From assembly GCF_021228125.1 (NCBI RefSeq), contig NZ_JAJQQS010000009.1, forward strand, positions 1-64,000: 64,000 nucleotides of DNA, written 5' to 3'. Of the stretch, positions 1 through 7,434 are shown piece by piece (within the stretch, counting starts at the first letter, position 1; each line of letters opens with the position of its first letter). The stretch comes from Streptomyces albireticuli. GTDB taxonomy: Bacteria > Actinomycetota > Actinomycetes > Streptomycetales > Streptomycetaceae. The translations under genes and the position numbers were made by a program. The notes beneath the pieces are model-generated. The model was not told the origin of the DNA. It saw only the letters and a program-made list of their open reading frames with translations, and did not search any database.

Positions 1-167
1 ACGAGTTCCGCCGCGGTGGCGGTGCGGCCGCCGCGCAGCAGCAGCGCGGCCAGGAGCGCGCGCTGCTGGGGCGAACCGGTGTGGAGGAGCTCCCCACCGC
101 GCCGGGCCCGCACGGGCCCGAGCACGGTGAAACGAAGCTGCTGCCCGTGCCCTGTATCGCCGGCCAT
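1..167 (-). CDS. SARP/AfsR-type transcriptional regulator, N-terminal fragment (cut by window edge)
   Basis: Only the first 55 codons lie in the window; the gene runs off the left edge. Read on the minus strand from the ATG at 167, the protein contains RFTVLGPV followed by a GSPQQRALLAALLLR segment. This is the usual start of the OmpR-like winged-helix DNA-binding domain of SARP/AfsR regulators, where the opening beta strand is followed by a PKQR-like helix. The rest (BTAD domain, possible NB-ARC or TPR) is not visible, so a small SARP cannot be told from a large AfsR-type protein. It is divergent from the amidohydrolase at 322, with 154 bp between them, so it is a candidate local activator of the catabolic block. 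The family call rests on a short stretch. Confidence 0.72.
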   Translation of the reverse strand, partial: MAGDTGHGQQLRFTVLGPVRARRGGELLHTGSPQQRALLAALLLRGGRTATAAEL

Positions 168-285
168 TGTGACCCCCTGCTTGTCCCGCTCGGTCGCACC
201 GGCCAGTCTGCCTTGTTCGGAGCCTCTACGTCAGCAGGGGTCCGGCCTCTCCACAAGGCCTGCCACAGACCGTCGCACCAGCATG

Positions 286-314
286 CTGACGGGCCGTCAG
301 TTCGTCGCTAACGT
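286..314 (+). promoter_or_regulatory. Promoter with overlapping palindromic operator before the amidohydrolase
   Basis: CTGACGGGCCGTCAG (286-300) is a perfect palindrome around a central G. Its first six bases (CTGACG, 286-291) resemble a -35 box. TAACGT (309-314) fits a TAnnnT -10 box after a 17-bp spacer. The ATG follows at 322, about 7 nt after the -10 box, and no Shine-Dalgarno is visible, so the transcript is probably leaderless. The same CTGAC-N5-GTCAG arrangement recurs at 3959-3973. The boxes are seen; their function is inferred. Confidence 0.5.
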
Positions 315-321
315 GTCAGCC

Positions 322-1563
322 ATGGCGAGCTTCCCCAAGATAATCTCGGTGGACGACCATACGGTCGAGCCTGCTCACGTCTGGCGGGACCGGCTCCCGG
401 CGAAGTTCCGCGACGTCGGACCGCGAATCGTCAGGGCTCCCGTGAAGGAAATGACCTTCGTCGGCGGCAGATTCGCTCCGGTCATGGGGGCCACCGGGGA
501 CGAGGGCCCGGTGGCGGACTGGTGGATCTATGAGGATTTGCACCGTCCGCTCACGCGGCTGGATACCGCCGTCGGATACTCCAGGGACGAGGTCCGGCTG
601 GAGGGAATCACCTACGACGAGATGCGTCCAGGGTCCTACAGCGTGCCGGAACGTTTGGCCGATATGGATCGCAACCATGTCCAGTCCGCGCTCTGCTTCC
701 CCACGTTCCCGCGCTTCTGCGGGCAGACCTTCGCCGAGGCGAAGGACCGTGAGCTGGGCCTGCTGGGCGTCCGTGCCTACAACGACTGGATGGTCGAGGA
801 ATGGTGCGGCCCGGACGCCCGCGGACGCCTGATACCCCTCACCCTCGTCCCGCTGTGGGACGCGGACCTCGCCGCCGCCGAGGTGCGGCGCAACGCCGCC
901 CGCGGCGTACGGGCCGTCTGCTTCTCCGAGATCCCGCCGCACCTGGGCCTGCCGTCGGTCCACGGCGACGCGTGGGACCCCTTCCTGAGAGCCTGCGACG
1001 AGACCGGCACGGTCGTCGCGATGCACATCGGCTCCTCCTCCCGCATGCCCTCCACCTCGGCGGACGCGCCGGCCGCGGTCGGCTCCACCCTCACCTTCGC
1101 GAACTGCTGCTTCTCCCTGGCGGACTGGCTGATGTCCGGGGTCTTCGACCGCTTCCCGGGCCTGCGCGTCATGTACGCGGAGGGACAGATCGGCTGGATC
1201 CCGTACATCCTGGAACGCGCGGACGCCGTCTGGGAGGAGAACCGCGGCTGGGGCGGCATCGACGGCAAGGTGCTCCGCCCGCCCTCCGAGCTCTTCGCCG
1301 CGCACGTGTACGGCTGCTTCTTCGACGACGCCTTCGGCCTGCGCAACCTCGACGCGATCGGCGCGGGGAACGTCCTCTACGAGACGGACTACCCGCACTC
1401 GGACTCGACCTGGCCGCGTTCCCGGGAGGTCGCGGAGGAACAGATGGGACATCTGGCGCCGGACGTGGTCGAGCGGATCGTGCGCGGCAACGCGATCGAA
1501 CTGCTGGGGCTGACGGAGGAGGGGCTCTGGGCGGGGGCGGGGGCGGGGGCCGGGAGTGCGTGA
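322..1563 (+). CDS. Amidohydrolase-2 family metal-dependent hydrolase/decarboxylase
   Basis: A 413-residue TIM-barrel hydrolase of the amidohydrolase-2 family (PF04909; relatives include ACMS decarboxylase and resorcylate decarboxylases). The N-terminus has SVDDHTVEP at residues 9-17, where this subfamily puts its first metal ligands. A mid-protein MHIGSSS supplies a His, and a late YETDYPHSDSTW supplies the Asp near the active site. ATG 322 was chosen because the family motif starts about ten residues later and the upstream reading frame is low-quality sequence. It heads a plus-strand run with LLM oxidoreductases, an SDR and a second amidohydrolase, which suggests breakdown of a small cyclic or aromatic substrate. 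The substrate cannot be read from the sequence. The C-terminus ends in a short Ala/Gly tail. Confidence 0.85.
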   Translation: MASFPKIISVDDHTVEPAHVWRDRLPAKFRDVGPRIVRAPVKEMTFVGGRFAPVMGATGDEGPVADWWIYEDLHRPLTRLDTAVGYSRDEVRLEGITYDEMRPGSYSVPERLADMDRNHVQSALCFPTFPRFCGQTFAEAKDRELGLLGVRAYNDWMVEEWCGPDARGRLIPLTLVPLWDADLAAAEVRRNAARGVRAVCFSEIPPHLGLPSVHGDAWDPFLRACDETGTVVAMHIGSSSRMPSTSADAPAAVGSTLTFANCCFSLADWLMSGVFDRFPGLRVMYAEGQIGWIPYILERADAVWEENRGWGGIDGKVLRPPSELFAAHVYGCFFDDAFGLRNLDAIGAGNVLYETDYPHSDSTWPRSREVAEEQMGHLAPDVVERIVRGNAIELLGLTEEGLWAGAGAGAGSA

Positions 1564-1700
1564 GGTGGGGCGGGGGAGTGGGGACGGGCGTGGGGACGGG
1601 GCCGGGTACGGGCGTGAGGGCAGGGGTGGGCGCGGCGTCGGGGACGGGCGTGAGGGTAGGGACGGGCGCGGCGTCGGGGGAGGGCGTGAGGGGGGCTGCG
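1561..1700 (+). repeat. G-rich degenerate repeat between genes
   Basis: About 140 bp made of variants of GGGACGGGCGTGAGGG and GGCGCGGCGTCGGGG, with G-runs almost every 5 nt on the plus strand. It begins at the amidohydrolase stop codon and ends just before the next start. It is open in the frame of the following gene, but the Gly/Arg-rich translation does not look like part of a conserved protein. The density of GGG tracts makes G-quadruplex formation plausible. Confidence 0.5.
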
Positions 1701-1723
1701 AGGGAGGCCGTGAGGCTGGCGGA

Positions 1724-2701
1724 ATGCAAGATTCCGGTACGCCGCGCACCGGACTCCGCGTACTGCCCGGCGACCGGCTCTCGTACGGCATGCAGGTGCC
1801 CGTCACCTCCCTGAGCACGCTCTACGCCGAACCCTGGGAGGTCGAGGCCGGCCCCCGCGAGCTGCGGCGGATCGCCCGCGCCGCCGACCGGCTCGGCTTC
1901 GCCTACCTCGCCACCTGCGATCACGTCGCCGTCCCCACGAGGCTGGCCGCCGCCATGGGGACCGTCTGGTACGACCCGGTCGCCACCCTCGCCCACCTCG
2001 CCGCCGTCACCGAGCGGACCCTGCTGCTCAGCCATGTCGCGGTCGCCGCGCTGCGGCACCCGCTGGCCCTCGCCAAGCAGTACGCCACCGTCGACCGGCT
2101 CGCGGACGGACGGCTCGTCCTCGGCGTCGGCGCCGGGCACGTACGGGAGGAGTTCGAGGCGCTCGGGGTGGACTTCGCGCGGCGCGGGGCCGTGCTGGAC
2201 GAGACGGTCGACGCCCTGAAGGCGGCCCTGGGGCCGGCGGAGTTCCCCGAGTTCAGCGGCCGGCGCTTCGCCTTCCGCGGCCTCGGCCAGGGGCCCCGGC
2301 CCGCCCGTACGCCCCGGCCGCCCCTCTGGGTGGGCGGCTCCTCGCCCGCCGCGCTCCGCCGTGCCGCGCTCCGGGGTGACGGCTGGCTCTCCCAGGGCGA
2401 CCGGCGCGAGGTCCTGCCCCGGCGCGTGGCGACGCTGCGCAGGCTGCGCGAGGAGGCCGGGCGGGACGGCCCCTTCGCGGTGGGCGCGATCGCGGAGCCG
2501 CTGTACGTGGGGACGGCCTCCTGGGACACGGGGGTGGGGACGCTCACGGGGGCGGCGGGGACGGTGGCGGAGTCGTTGCGGGTGTACCGGGGGATGGGGG
2601 TGGATCAGGTGCAGGTGCGGTTCCGTTGCCGGGGGGTGGGGGAGTTGCTGGAGCAGATGGAGGTGTTCGCGGGGGCGGTGGGGCCGCTGCTTGTGGATTA
2701 G
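1724..2701 (+). CDS. LLM-class F420-dependent oxidoreductase (TIGR03619-like)
   Basis: A 325-residue luciferase-like monooxygenase-fold protein. The core has the family order: an early CDHVAVP segment, DPVATLAHLAAVTERTLL, LAKQYATVDRLADGRLVLGVGAG (the strand-turn that holds the deazaflavin phosphate) and a later RPPLWVGGSSPAALRRAA. TIGR03619 members are generally predicted to use F420, and fbiC is present at 24 kb. ATG 1724 was chosen because upstream sequence in the same frame is a low-complexity G-rich repeat. A short N-terminal tail precedes the conserved part, so the exact start is uncertain. The gene is co-directional with and downstream of the amidohydrolase and is followed by an intergenic repeat element. 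The substrate is unknown. Confidence 0.8.
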   Translation: MQDSGTPRTGLRVLPGDRLSYGMQVPVTSLSTLYAEPWEVEAGPRELRRIARAADRLGFAYLATCDHVAVPTRLAAAMGTVWYDPVATLAHLAAVTERTLLLSHVAVAALRHPLALAKQYATVDRLADGRLVLGVGAGHVREEFEALGVDFARRGAVLDETVDALKAALGPAEFPEFSGRRFAFRGLGQGPRPARTPRPPLWVGGSSPAALRRAALRGDGWLSQGDRREVLPRRVATLRRLREEAGRDGPFAVGAIAEPLYVGTASWDTGVGTLTGAAGTVAESLRVYRGMGVDQVQVRFRCRGVGELLEQMEVFAGAVGPLLVD

Positions 2702-2766
2702 CGGCGGGGTGGGGGTTGGGGGGCGGGGTTCGGTGGGTGGCGGGTCGGTGTGCCCTGCGGGCGGCT

Positions 2767-2981
2767 TTTTCCCCAGCCCCGCCCCTTCCCGGAACCGGGG
2801 GCAAGCCCCCGGGCCCCCTTTCCGTGCTGACGCGCGGTGGCCTCAAACGCCGGCCGGGCTGGATTTCGCACAGGTTGCCCTCCCTGAAAAGGTCCGAGCA
2901 GCCGCATTCCAGCCCGTCCGGCGTTTGAGGACCGGGGTCCGGGGCGGAGCCCCGGTTCGGGAAGGGGCGGGTAGGGGAAAA
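2767..2981. repeat. Long intergenic inverted repeat, copy A
   Basis: Outer arms are a C-rich run at about 2767-2800 (TTTTCCCCAGCCCCGCCCC then TTCCCGGAACCGGGG) and its complement at about 2951-2981. The central stem is formed by CCTCAAACGCCGG (from 2841) and CCGGCGTTTGAGG (ending 2930). This copy carries 44 bp between the central arms (2864-2907) that the other copies lack. Related copies are at 26.6, 49.6 and 51.7 kb. It fills most of the gap between the LLM gene and the SDR; no gene is seen in 2702-3098. Confidence 0.8.
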
Positions 2982-3098
2982 GGCCCCGCGCAGCGGCACC
3001 CCCGCACCCGACCCCCGCACCGCCCCGGCACCCTCACCCCCGCACCGCCCCGGCACCCTCACCCCCGCACTCACCCCCGCCCACCCCCAGGAGCCCCC

Positions 3099-3888
3099 AT
3101 GGCAGCACTGAACGGCCGCGTCATCCTCGTCACCGGCGCCGCCCGCGGCCAAGGCGAACAAGAGGCGCGTCTTTTCGTCCGCGAGGGCGCGCGTGTTGTC
3201 CTTACGGACGTACTCGACGAGCAGGGGAAGGCCGTAGCCGCCGAACTGGGCGCGGACTCCGCCCTGTACGTCCATCTGGACGTCGGCGAGGAGGGCGACT
3301 GGACGGCGGCCGTCGCCGCGGCCAAGGAGGCCTTCGGCAAGCTCGACGGGCTGGTGAACAACGCCGGCATCCTCCGTTTCCACGAGCTGGTCCGCACCCC
3401 GTGCGAGGAGTTCCTCGAAGTCGTCCGCGTCAACCAGCTCGGCACCTTTCTCGGCATGCGGGAGGCCGCGCCCGAGCTGGCCGCCGCCGGGGGCGGGACG
3501 ATCGTCAACACGGCCTCGTACGTGGCGCACGCGGGCATGGCCGGGCTCACCGCCTACGCGGCCACCAAGGGCGCCGTCGTCGCGATGACCCGCGTCGCCG
3601 CCCTGGAGCTCGCCGGGCGGGGCATCCGTGTCAACGCCATGTGCCCGGGCGCGATCGACACCCCCCATGAGTAACCCGGCCCTCCTCGCCCCCGGCGCCG
3701 ACCCCGTGCGGGTCGCGGAGGGCATGGCCGGGTTCTACCGGAAGCTGGTGCCGATGGGTCGCGCCGGGCGGCCGGAGGAGGTGGCGCGGCTCGCCTTGTT
3801 CCTTACGGCGGACGACTCCTCGTACGTCACCGGGCAGCAGTTCGTCGTGGACGGCGGCTGGCTGGCCGGGGCTCCGCTGCCCTCGTGA
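3099..3888 (+). pseudogene. Short-chain dehydrogenase/reductase, frameshifted in a C-run
   Basis: A classical SDR of about 262 residues once one base is removed. The first part (ATG 3099, preceded by AGGAG at 3090-3094) has the Rossmann motif TGAARGQG at residues 12-19, VNNAGI, and the catalytic region with NTAS and YAATK. It runs into TAA at 3672-3674, just after CPGAIDTP. The rest (MSNPALLAPG to the C-terminal DGGW) continues one frame later, to 3888. Deleting one C from the six-C run at 3661-3666 restores a normal SDR reading through IDTPMSNP. All catalytic residues lie before the break; the missing piece is the C-terminal part that forms the last helices and the dimer interface. It may be a sequencing error, a real recent mutation, or re-initiation at the ATG at 3667. 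Confidence 0.85.
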
Positions 3889-3958
3889 CGGCGGTACCCT
3901 CCGCCGGGTCCCTGCGATGTCTTGACGGTGCCCCGCACCGGTGCCAGAGTCTGGAGAT

Positions 3959-3973
3959 CTGACGGAGAGTCAG
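3959..3973. promoter_or_regulatory. Palindromic operator candidate before the second LLM gene
   Basis: CTGACGGAGAGTCAG has CTGAC/GTCAG arms with a 5-nt spacer, the same arms and spacing as the palindrome at 286-300. Further GTCAG elements follow within 40 bp (around 3980 and 4001). It lies about 57 bp before the TTG start at 4030. A shared operator suggests one regulator controls both transcription units. Confidence 0.45.
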
Positions 3974-4029
3974 AAAACTGTCAGACCGCTGCCAGGAATC
4001 CGTCAGGGATCTAGGGACGGTGAACCTCC

Positions 4030-5154
4030 TTGGAATTCGGGATCTTCGTGCAGGGCTACGTACCGGCCGACCGGTCGCGGACCGACCCCGAGGCCGAGCA
4101 CCACGCGCTGATGGAAGAGACCGAGTACGTCATCCAGGCCGACCGGTCCGGCTTCAAGTACGCATGGGCCTCCGAGCACCACTTCCTGGACGAGTACTCG
4201 CACCTCTCCGCCAACGACGTCTTCCTCGGCTACCTCGCGCACGCCACCGACCGCATCCACCTCGGCTCCGGCATCTTCAACCCCCTGCCCCAGGTCAACC
4301 ACCCCGCCAAGGTCGCCGAGAAGGCCGCCATGCTCGACCACCTCTCCGGCGGCCGCTTCGAGTTCGGCACCGGCCGGGGCGCGGGCAGCCACGAGATCCT
4401 CGGGTTCATGCCGGGCGTCACCGACATGAACGTCACCAAGGAGATCTGGGAGGAGACGATCGCCGAGTTCCCCCGGATGTGGCTCCAGGACGAATACCAG
4501 GGCTTCCAGGGCAAACACTGGTCGCTGCCGCCGCGGAAGGTCCTCCCCAAGCCGTACGGGAAGGCGCACCCGGCCATGTGGTACGCGGCCGGCTCCCCCT
4601 CCTCGTACGAAATGGCCGCCCGTAAGGGTCTCGGCGTGCTCGGCTTCAGCGTGCAGAAGGTCGCCGACATGGAGTGGGTGGTCGACTCCTACAAGACGGC
4701 GATCGAGGAGGCCCGGCCCGTCGGCGCCTTCGTCAACGACAACGTCATGGTGACCTCGACCGCCATCTGCGCCGAGACCCACGCCGAGGCCGTCGCCACC
4801 GCGGCGCGCGGTGGGCTGCACTACCTTCAGTCGCTCCTCTTCCGCTACCACGACACCTTCCCCCGCCCCGAGGGCATCCCGCGGTGGCCCGAACTGCTCC
4901 CGGAGTACACCGAGGAGATCATCGAGCTGCTCATCGCCGAGGAGCTGATGATCTGCGGCGACCCGGACGAGGTCTTCCGCCAGTGCAAGCGGTGGGAGCA
5001 GGCGGGCGCCGACCAGCTCGCGTTCGGGCTGCCGGTGGGGGTGCCGTCCGAGGAGACCCTGCGGACGATCCGGCTGATCGGGGAGCACGTCATCCCGAAG
5101 ATCGACACGGATCCCCTGCACCGGACGACGCGGCTGCGCCGGGCGGCGGGCTGA
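4030..5154 (+). CDS. LLM-class flavin/F420-dependent oxidoreductase (bacterial luciferase fold)
   Basis: A 374-residue luciferase-like oxidoreductase. Typical features are the opening MEFGIFVQGYVP, WASEHHF at about 44-50, HLGSGIFNPLPQVNHPAKVAEKAA given here only in outline, and GGRFEFGTGRG, which binds the cofactor phosphate. The start is a TTG at 4030. Homologues I remember begin MxFGIFVQGYVP, so this start fits the conserved N-terminus better than the out-of-frame GTG at 4020. The Shine-Dalgarno (AGGG near 4013) is weak and distant. It differs in subfamily from the TIGR03619-type genes at 1.7 and 18.2 kb. Its position between the SDR and the D-aminoacylase-like gene suggests a shared degradation pathway. 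Whether the cofactor is FMN or F420 cannot be settled by eye. Confidence 0.82.
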   Translation: MEFGIFVQGYVPADRSRTDPEAEHHALMEETEYVIQADRSGFKYAWASEHHFLDEYSHLSANDVFLGYLAHATDRIHLGSGIFNPLPQVNHPAKVAEKAAMLDHLSGGRFEFGTGRGAGSHEILGFMPGVTDMNVTKEIWEETIAEFPRMWLQDEYQGFQGKHWSLPPRKVLPKPYGKAHPAMWYAAGSPSSYEMAARKGLGVLGFSVQKVADMEWVVDSYKTAIEEARPVGAFVNDNVMVTSTAICAETHAEAVATAARGGLHYLQSLLFRYHDTFPRPEGIPRWPELLPEYTEEIIELLIAEELMICGDPDEVFRQCKRWEQAGADQLAFGLPVGVPSEETLRTIRLIGEHVIPKIDTDPLHRTTRLRRAAG

Positions 5155-5235
5155 CCGGGCCCCCATGCGTCGGGGCGGTGCCTCCCGGGTCACCGCCCCG
5201 ACTTCCGGCCGGGCGCGCCCTCAAGCCCGTAAGAG

Positions 5236-5293
5236 CCCGGCCGCCCCGACCGGCGGTCCTCCGGTCCCGGCCGCCCCGACCGGCGGTCCTCCG
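5236..5293 (+). repeat. Two-copy 30-bp direct repeat
   Basis: CCCGGCCGCCCCGACCGGCG followed by GTCCTCCG occurs at 5236-5263 and again at 5266-5293 (period 30), then decays into partial copies up to about 5330. It sits in the 207-bp gap before the D-aminoacylase-like gene. No gene is seen there. Confidence 0.7.
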
Positions 5294-5361
5294 CCCCGGC
5301 CTGCCGTCCTCCGGCCCCGGCCGTCCTCCCCCGCACCCGACAGAGACCGAGGTGAGCCCTC

Positions 5362-7116
5362 ATGCTCGACCACCTGATCAGGCGCGCCACCGTCGTCGAC
5401 GGCACCGGAGGCCCCTCCTACACCGCCGACGTGGGCATCCGGGACGGCAGGATCGCCCTCATCGGGCGGTCCAGGGTGCACGCCGGGCGGATCGGGGAAC
5501 GGGCGCGGACCGAGGAGGACGCGAGCGGGCTCGTCCTCGCCCCCGGCTTCGTCGACCCGCACACCCACTACGACGCCCAGCTCTTCTGGGACCCCTGCGC
5601 CACCCCGTCCCTCGGCCACGGCGTCACCACCGTCGTCGGCGGGAACTGCGGCTTCACGCTCGCGCCCCTCGACCCCGCCCGGCCCGGCGACGCCGACTAC
5701 ACGCGCCGGATGATGAGCAAGGTCGAGGGGATGTCGCTGGCGGCCCTGGAGGAGGGGGCGCCCTGGAACTGGTCGACCTTCGGGGAGTACCTCGCGGCGC
5801 TGGACGGGCGGATCGCCGTCAACGCCGGCTTCATGGTGGGACACTGCGCGCTGCGCCGCCACGTCATGGGACCCGGCGCCGTGGGCGGCAGACCGGACGC
5901 CGGGCAGCTCACGGCGATGACGGGCCTGCTGCGCGACGCGATGGACGCGGGCGCCTGGGGCCTGTCCACCACGCAGTCCACCACCCACTCGGACGGCGAC
6001 GGCGAGCCCGTCGCGTCCCGGCACGCCCTCCCCGACGAGCTGCTGGCCCTCGCCCGCGCCGTGGGCGCGCACGAGGGCACCCAGCTGGAGGCCATCGTCA
6101 CCGGCTGCCTCGACCGCTTCTCCGACGCCGAGATCGACCTGCTGACGGAGCTGACGGCCGCCGCCGGCCGCCCCCTCAACTGGAACGTCCTCACCATCGA
6201 CGCCGCCGTCCCCGACCGCGTGCCCCGCCAGCTCTCCGCGAGCGCCCGGGCCCGCGCCGCGGGCGGCCGGATCGTCGCGCTCACCATGCCGATCCTCACG
6301 CCCATGAACATGTCGCTCGGCACCTTCTGCGCCCTGAACCTCATACCCGGCTGGGGCGACGTCCTCGCCCTGCCCTTGCCCCGGCGCATCGCCGAGCTGC
6401 GCCGGGCGCCCGTGCGCGCGGAGATGCTGCGCCGGGCCCGGAGCGAGGAGGCGGGCGTCTTCCGGCGGCTGTCGGACTTCGGGCGGTACGTCGTCGGGGA
6501 CACGTACGCCCGCGAGAACGAGGGGCTCACCGGCCGGGTCGTCGAGGACATCGCCGCCGAGCGCGGCCTGGACCCCTTCGCCTGCCTGGTGGAGATCTGC
6601 GCCGCCGACGAGCTGCGCACGGTCCTGTGGCCGATGCCCACGGACGACGACGCCGCGAGCTGGGAGCTGCGCCGCGACACCTGGGAGCACGAGGACGTGC
6701 TGCTGGGCGGTTCGGACGCGGGGGCCCACCTGGACCGGATGTGCGGGGCGCCGTACACGACGCGCTTCCTGGGCGACTGCCTGCGCGGGCGGAAGCTGGT
6801 GCCCCTGGAGACGGCCGTAAGGATGCTGACCGACGACCCGGCCCGCCTCTTCGGCCTCCGCGGCCGGGGCCGGATCGCCGAGGGCGCGCACGCGGACCTG
6901 GTGCTCTTCGACCCGACCCGGATCGACGCGGGCCCCGCCTCGCTCGTCCACGACCTGCCCGGCGGCGGGCCGCGGCTGGACTCGCGGGCGGTGGGCGTGG
7001 TGAGCGTGCGGGTGAACGGCGTGGAGACGGTGCGGCACGACGTGACGACGGGGGCGCTGCCGGGGAGGGTGCTGCGGTCGGGGAGGGACACGGAGACGGT
7101 GGGGACCGGGGGTTGA
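5362..7116 (+). CDS. N-acyl-D-amino-acid deacylase-like amidohydrolase (amidohydrolase-3 family)
   Basis: 584 residues in the D-aminoacylase/dihydroorotase-like amidohydrolase superfamily. The N-terminal beta-sandwich strand (IRRATVVDGTG) leads to GFVDPHTHYDAQLFWDP with metal-binding H67 and H69. Next comes VVGGNCGF with C96, where D-aminoacylases place a metal-coordinating Cys. Near the C-terminus, GGSDAGAHLDRM provides the catalytic Asp. ATG 5362 has a good Shine-Dalgarno (GAGGTGAG). It is the last enzyme of the plus-strand block and is followed by an APC permease. True D-aminoacylases hydrolyse N-acyl-D-amino acids, but many relatives in this arrangement are uncharacterised, so the substrate remains open. 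Confidence 0.83.
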   Translation: MLDHLIRRATVVDGTGGPSYTADVGIRDGRIALIGRSRVHAGRIGERARTEEDASGLVLAPGFVDPHTHYDAQLFWDPCATPSLGHGVTTVVGGNCGFTLAPLDPARPGDADYTRRMMSKVEGMSLAALEEGAPWNWSTFGEYLAALDGRIAVNAGFMVGHCALRRHVMGPGAVGGRPDAGQLTAMTGLLRDAMDAGAWGLSTTQSTTHSDGDGEPVASRHALPDELLALARAVGAHEGTQLEAIVTGCLDRFSDAEIDLLTELTAAAGRPLNWNVLTIDAAVPDRVPRQLSASARARAAGGRIVALTMPILTPMNMSLGTFCALNLIPGWGDVLALPLPRRIAELRRAPVRAEMLRRARSEEAGVFRRLSDFGRYVVGDTYARENEGLTGRVVEDIAAERGLDPFACLVEICAADELRTVLWPMPTDDDAASWELRRDTWEHEDVLLGGSDAGAHLDRMCGAPYTTRFLGDCLRGRKLVPLETAVRMLTDDPARLFGLRGRGRIAEGAHADLVLFDPTRIDAGPASLVHDLPGGGPRLDSRAVGVVSVRVNGVETVRHDVTTGALPGRVLRSGRDTETVGTGG

Positions 7117-7434
7117 GGGACGCCTGCCGAGACCGGCCGACGGGGACCGGGTGCTGAGACGGCCCGGTGTCGCGGAGCGGGCCCGGGAAATTTTTGAACC
7201 GGGACAAAAGGGGTGCCGCTGCGGTTCCCGTAAAGCGGCCGGACCGGCCCGTCCCCTTGGTGTTACCTGTCGTAACTCATGGATGACCTTTCTTTGCCAG
7301 GTCAACTCGCCGTGGAGGGTGCTACGTTCAAGGTTCGAAAGCTGGACCGTGAGACCCGGGATGCGGAAACAGCAGCGCTTAACGTCCTGCCCATGGTTCA
7401 GACAGCCCCGCGGCCACGGGCCGGAGACACGGTA
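7117..7434 (+). other. 318-bp leader before the permease, no recognisable element
   Basis: The stretch contains an AT-richer patch (AAATTTTTGAACC near 7190) unusual for this DNA. Reading frames open upstream from 7279, but they do not resemble the conserved permease N-terminus. I looked for guanidine, ydaO and T-box-like motifs and could not identify any. A long leader is plausible but not demonstrated. Confidence 0.3.

Noticed and set aside
7117..7434. Possible riboswitch in the long leader of the APC permease
   Set aside because: Conserved boxes of the guanidine, ydaO and other riboswitches that I know could not be found.
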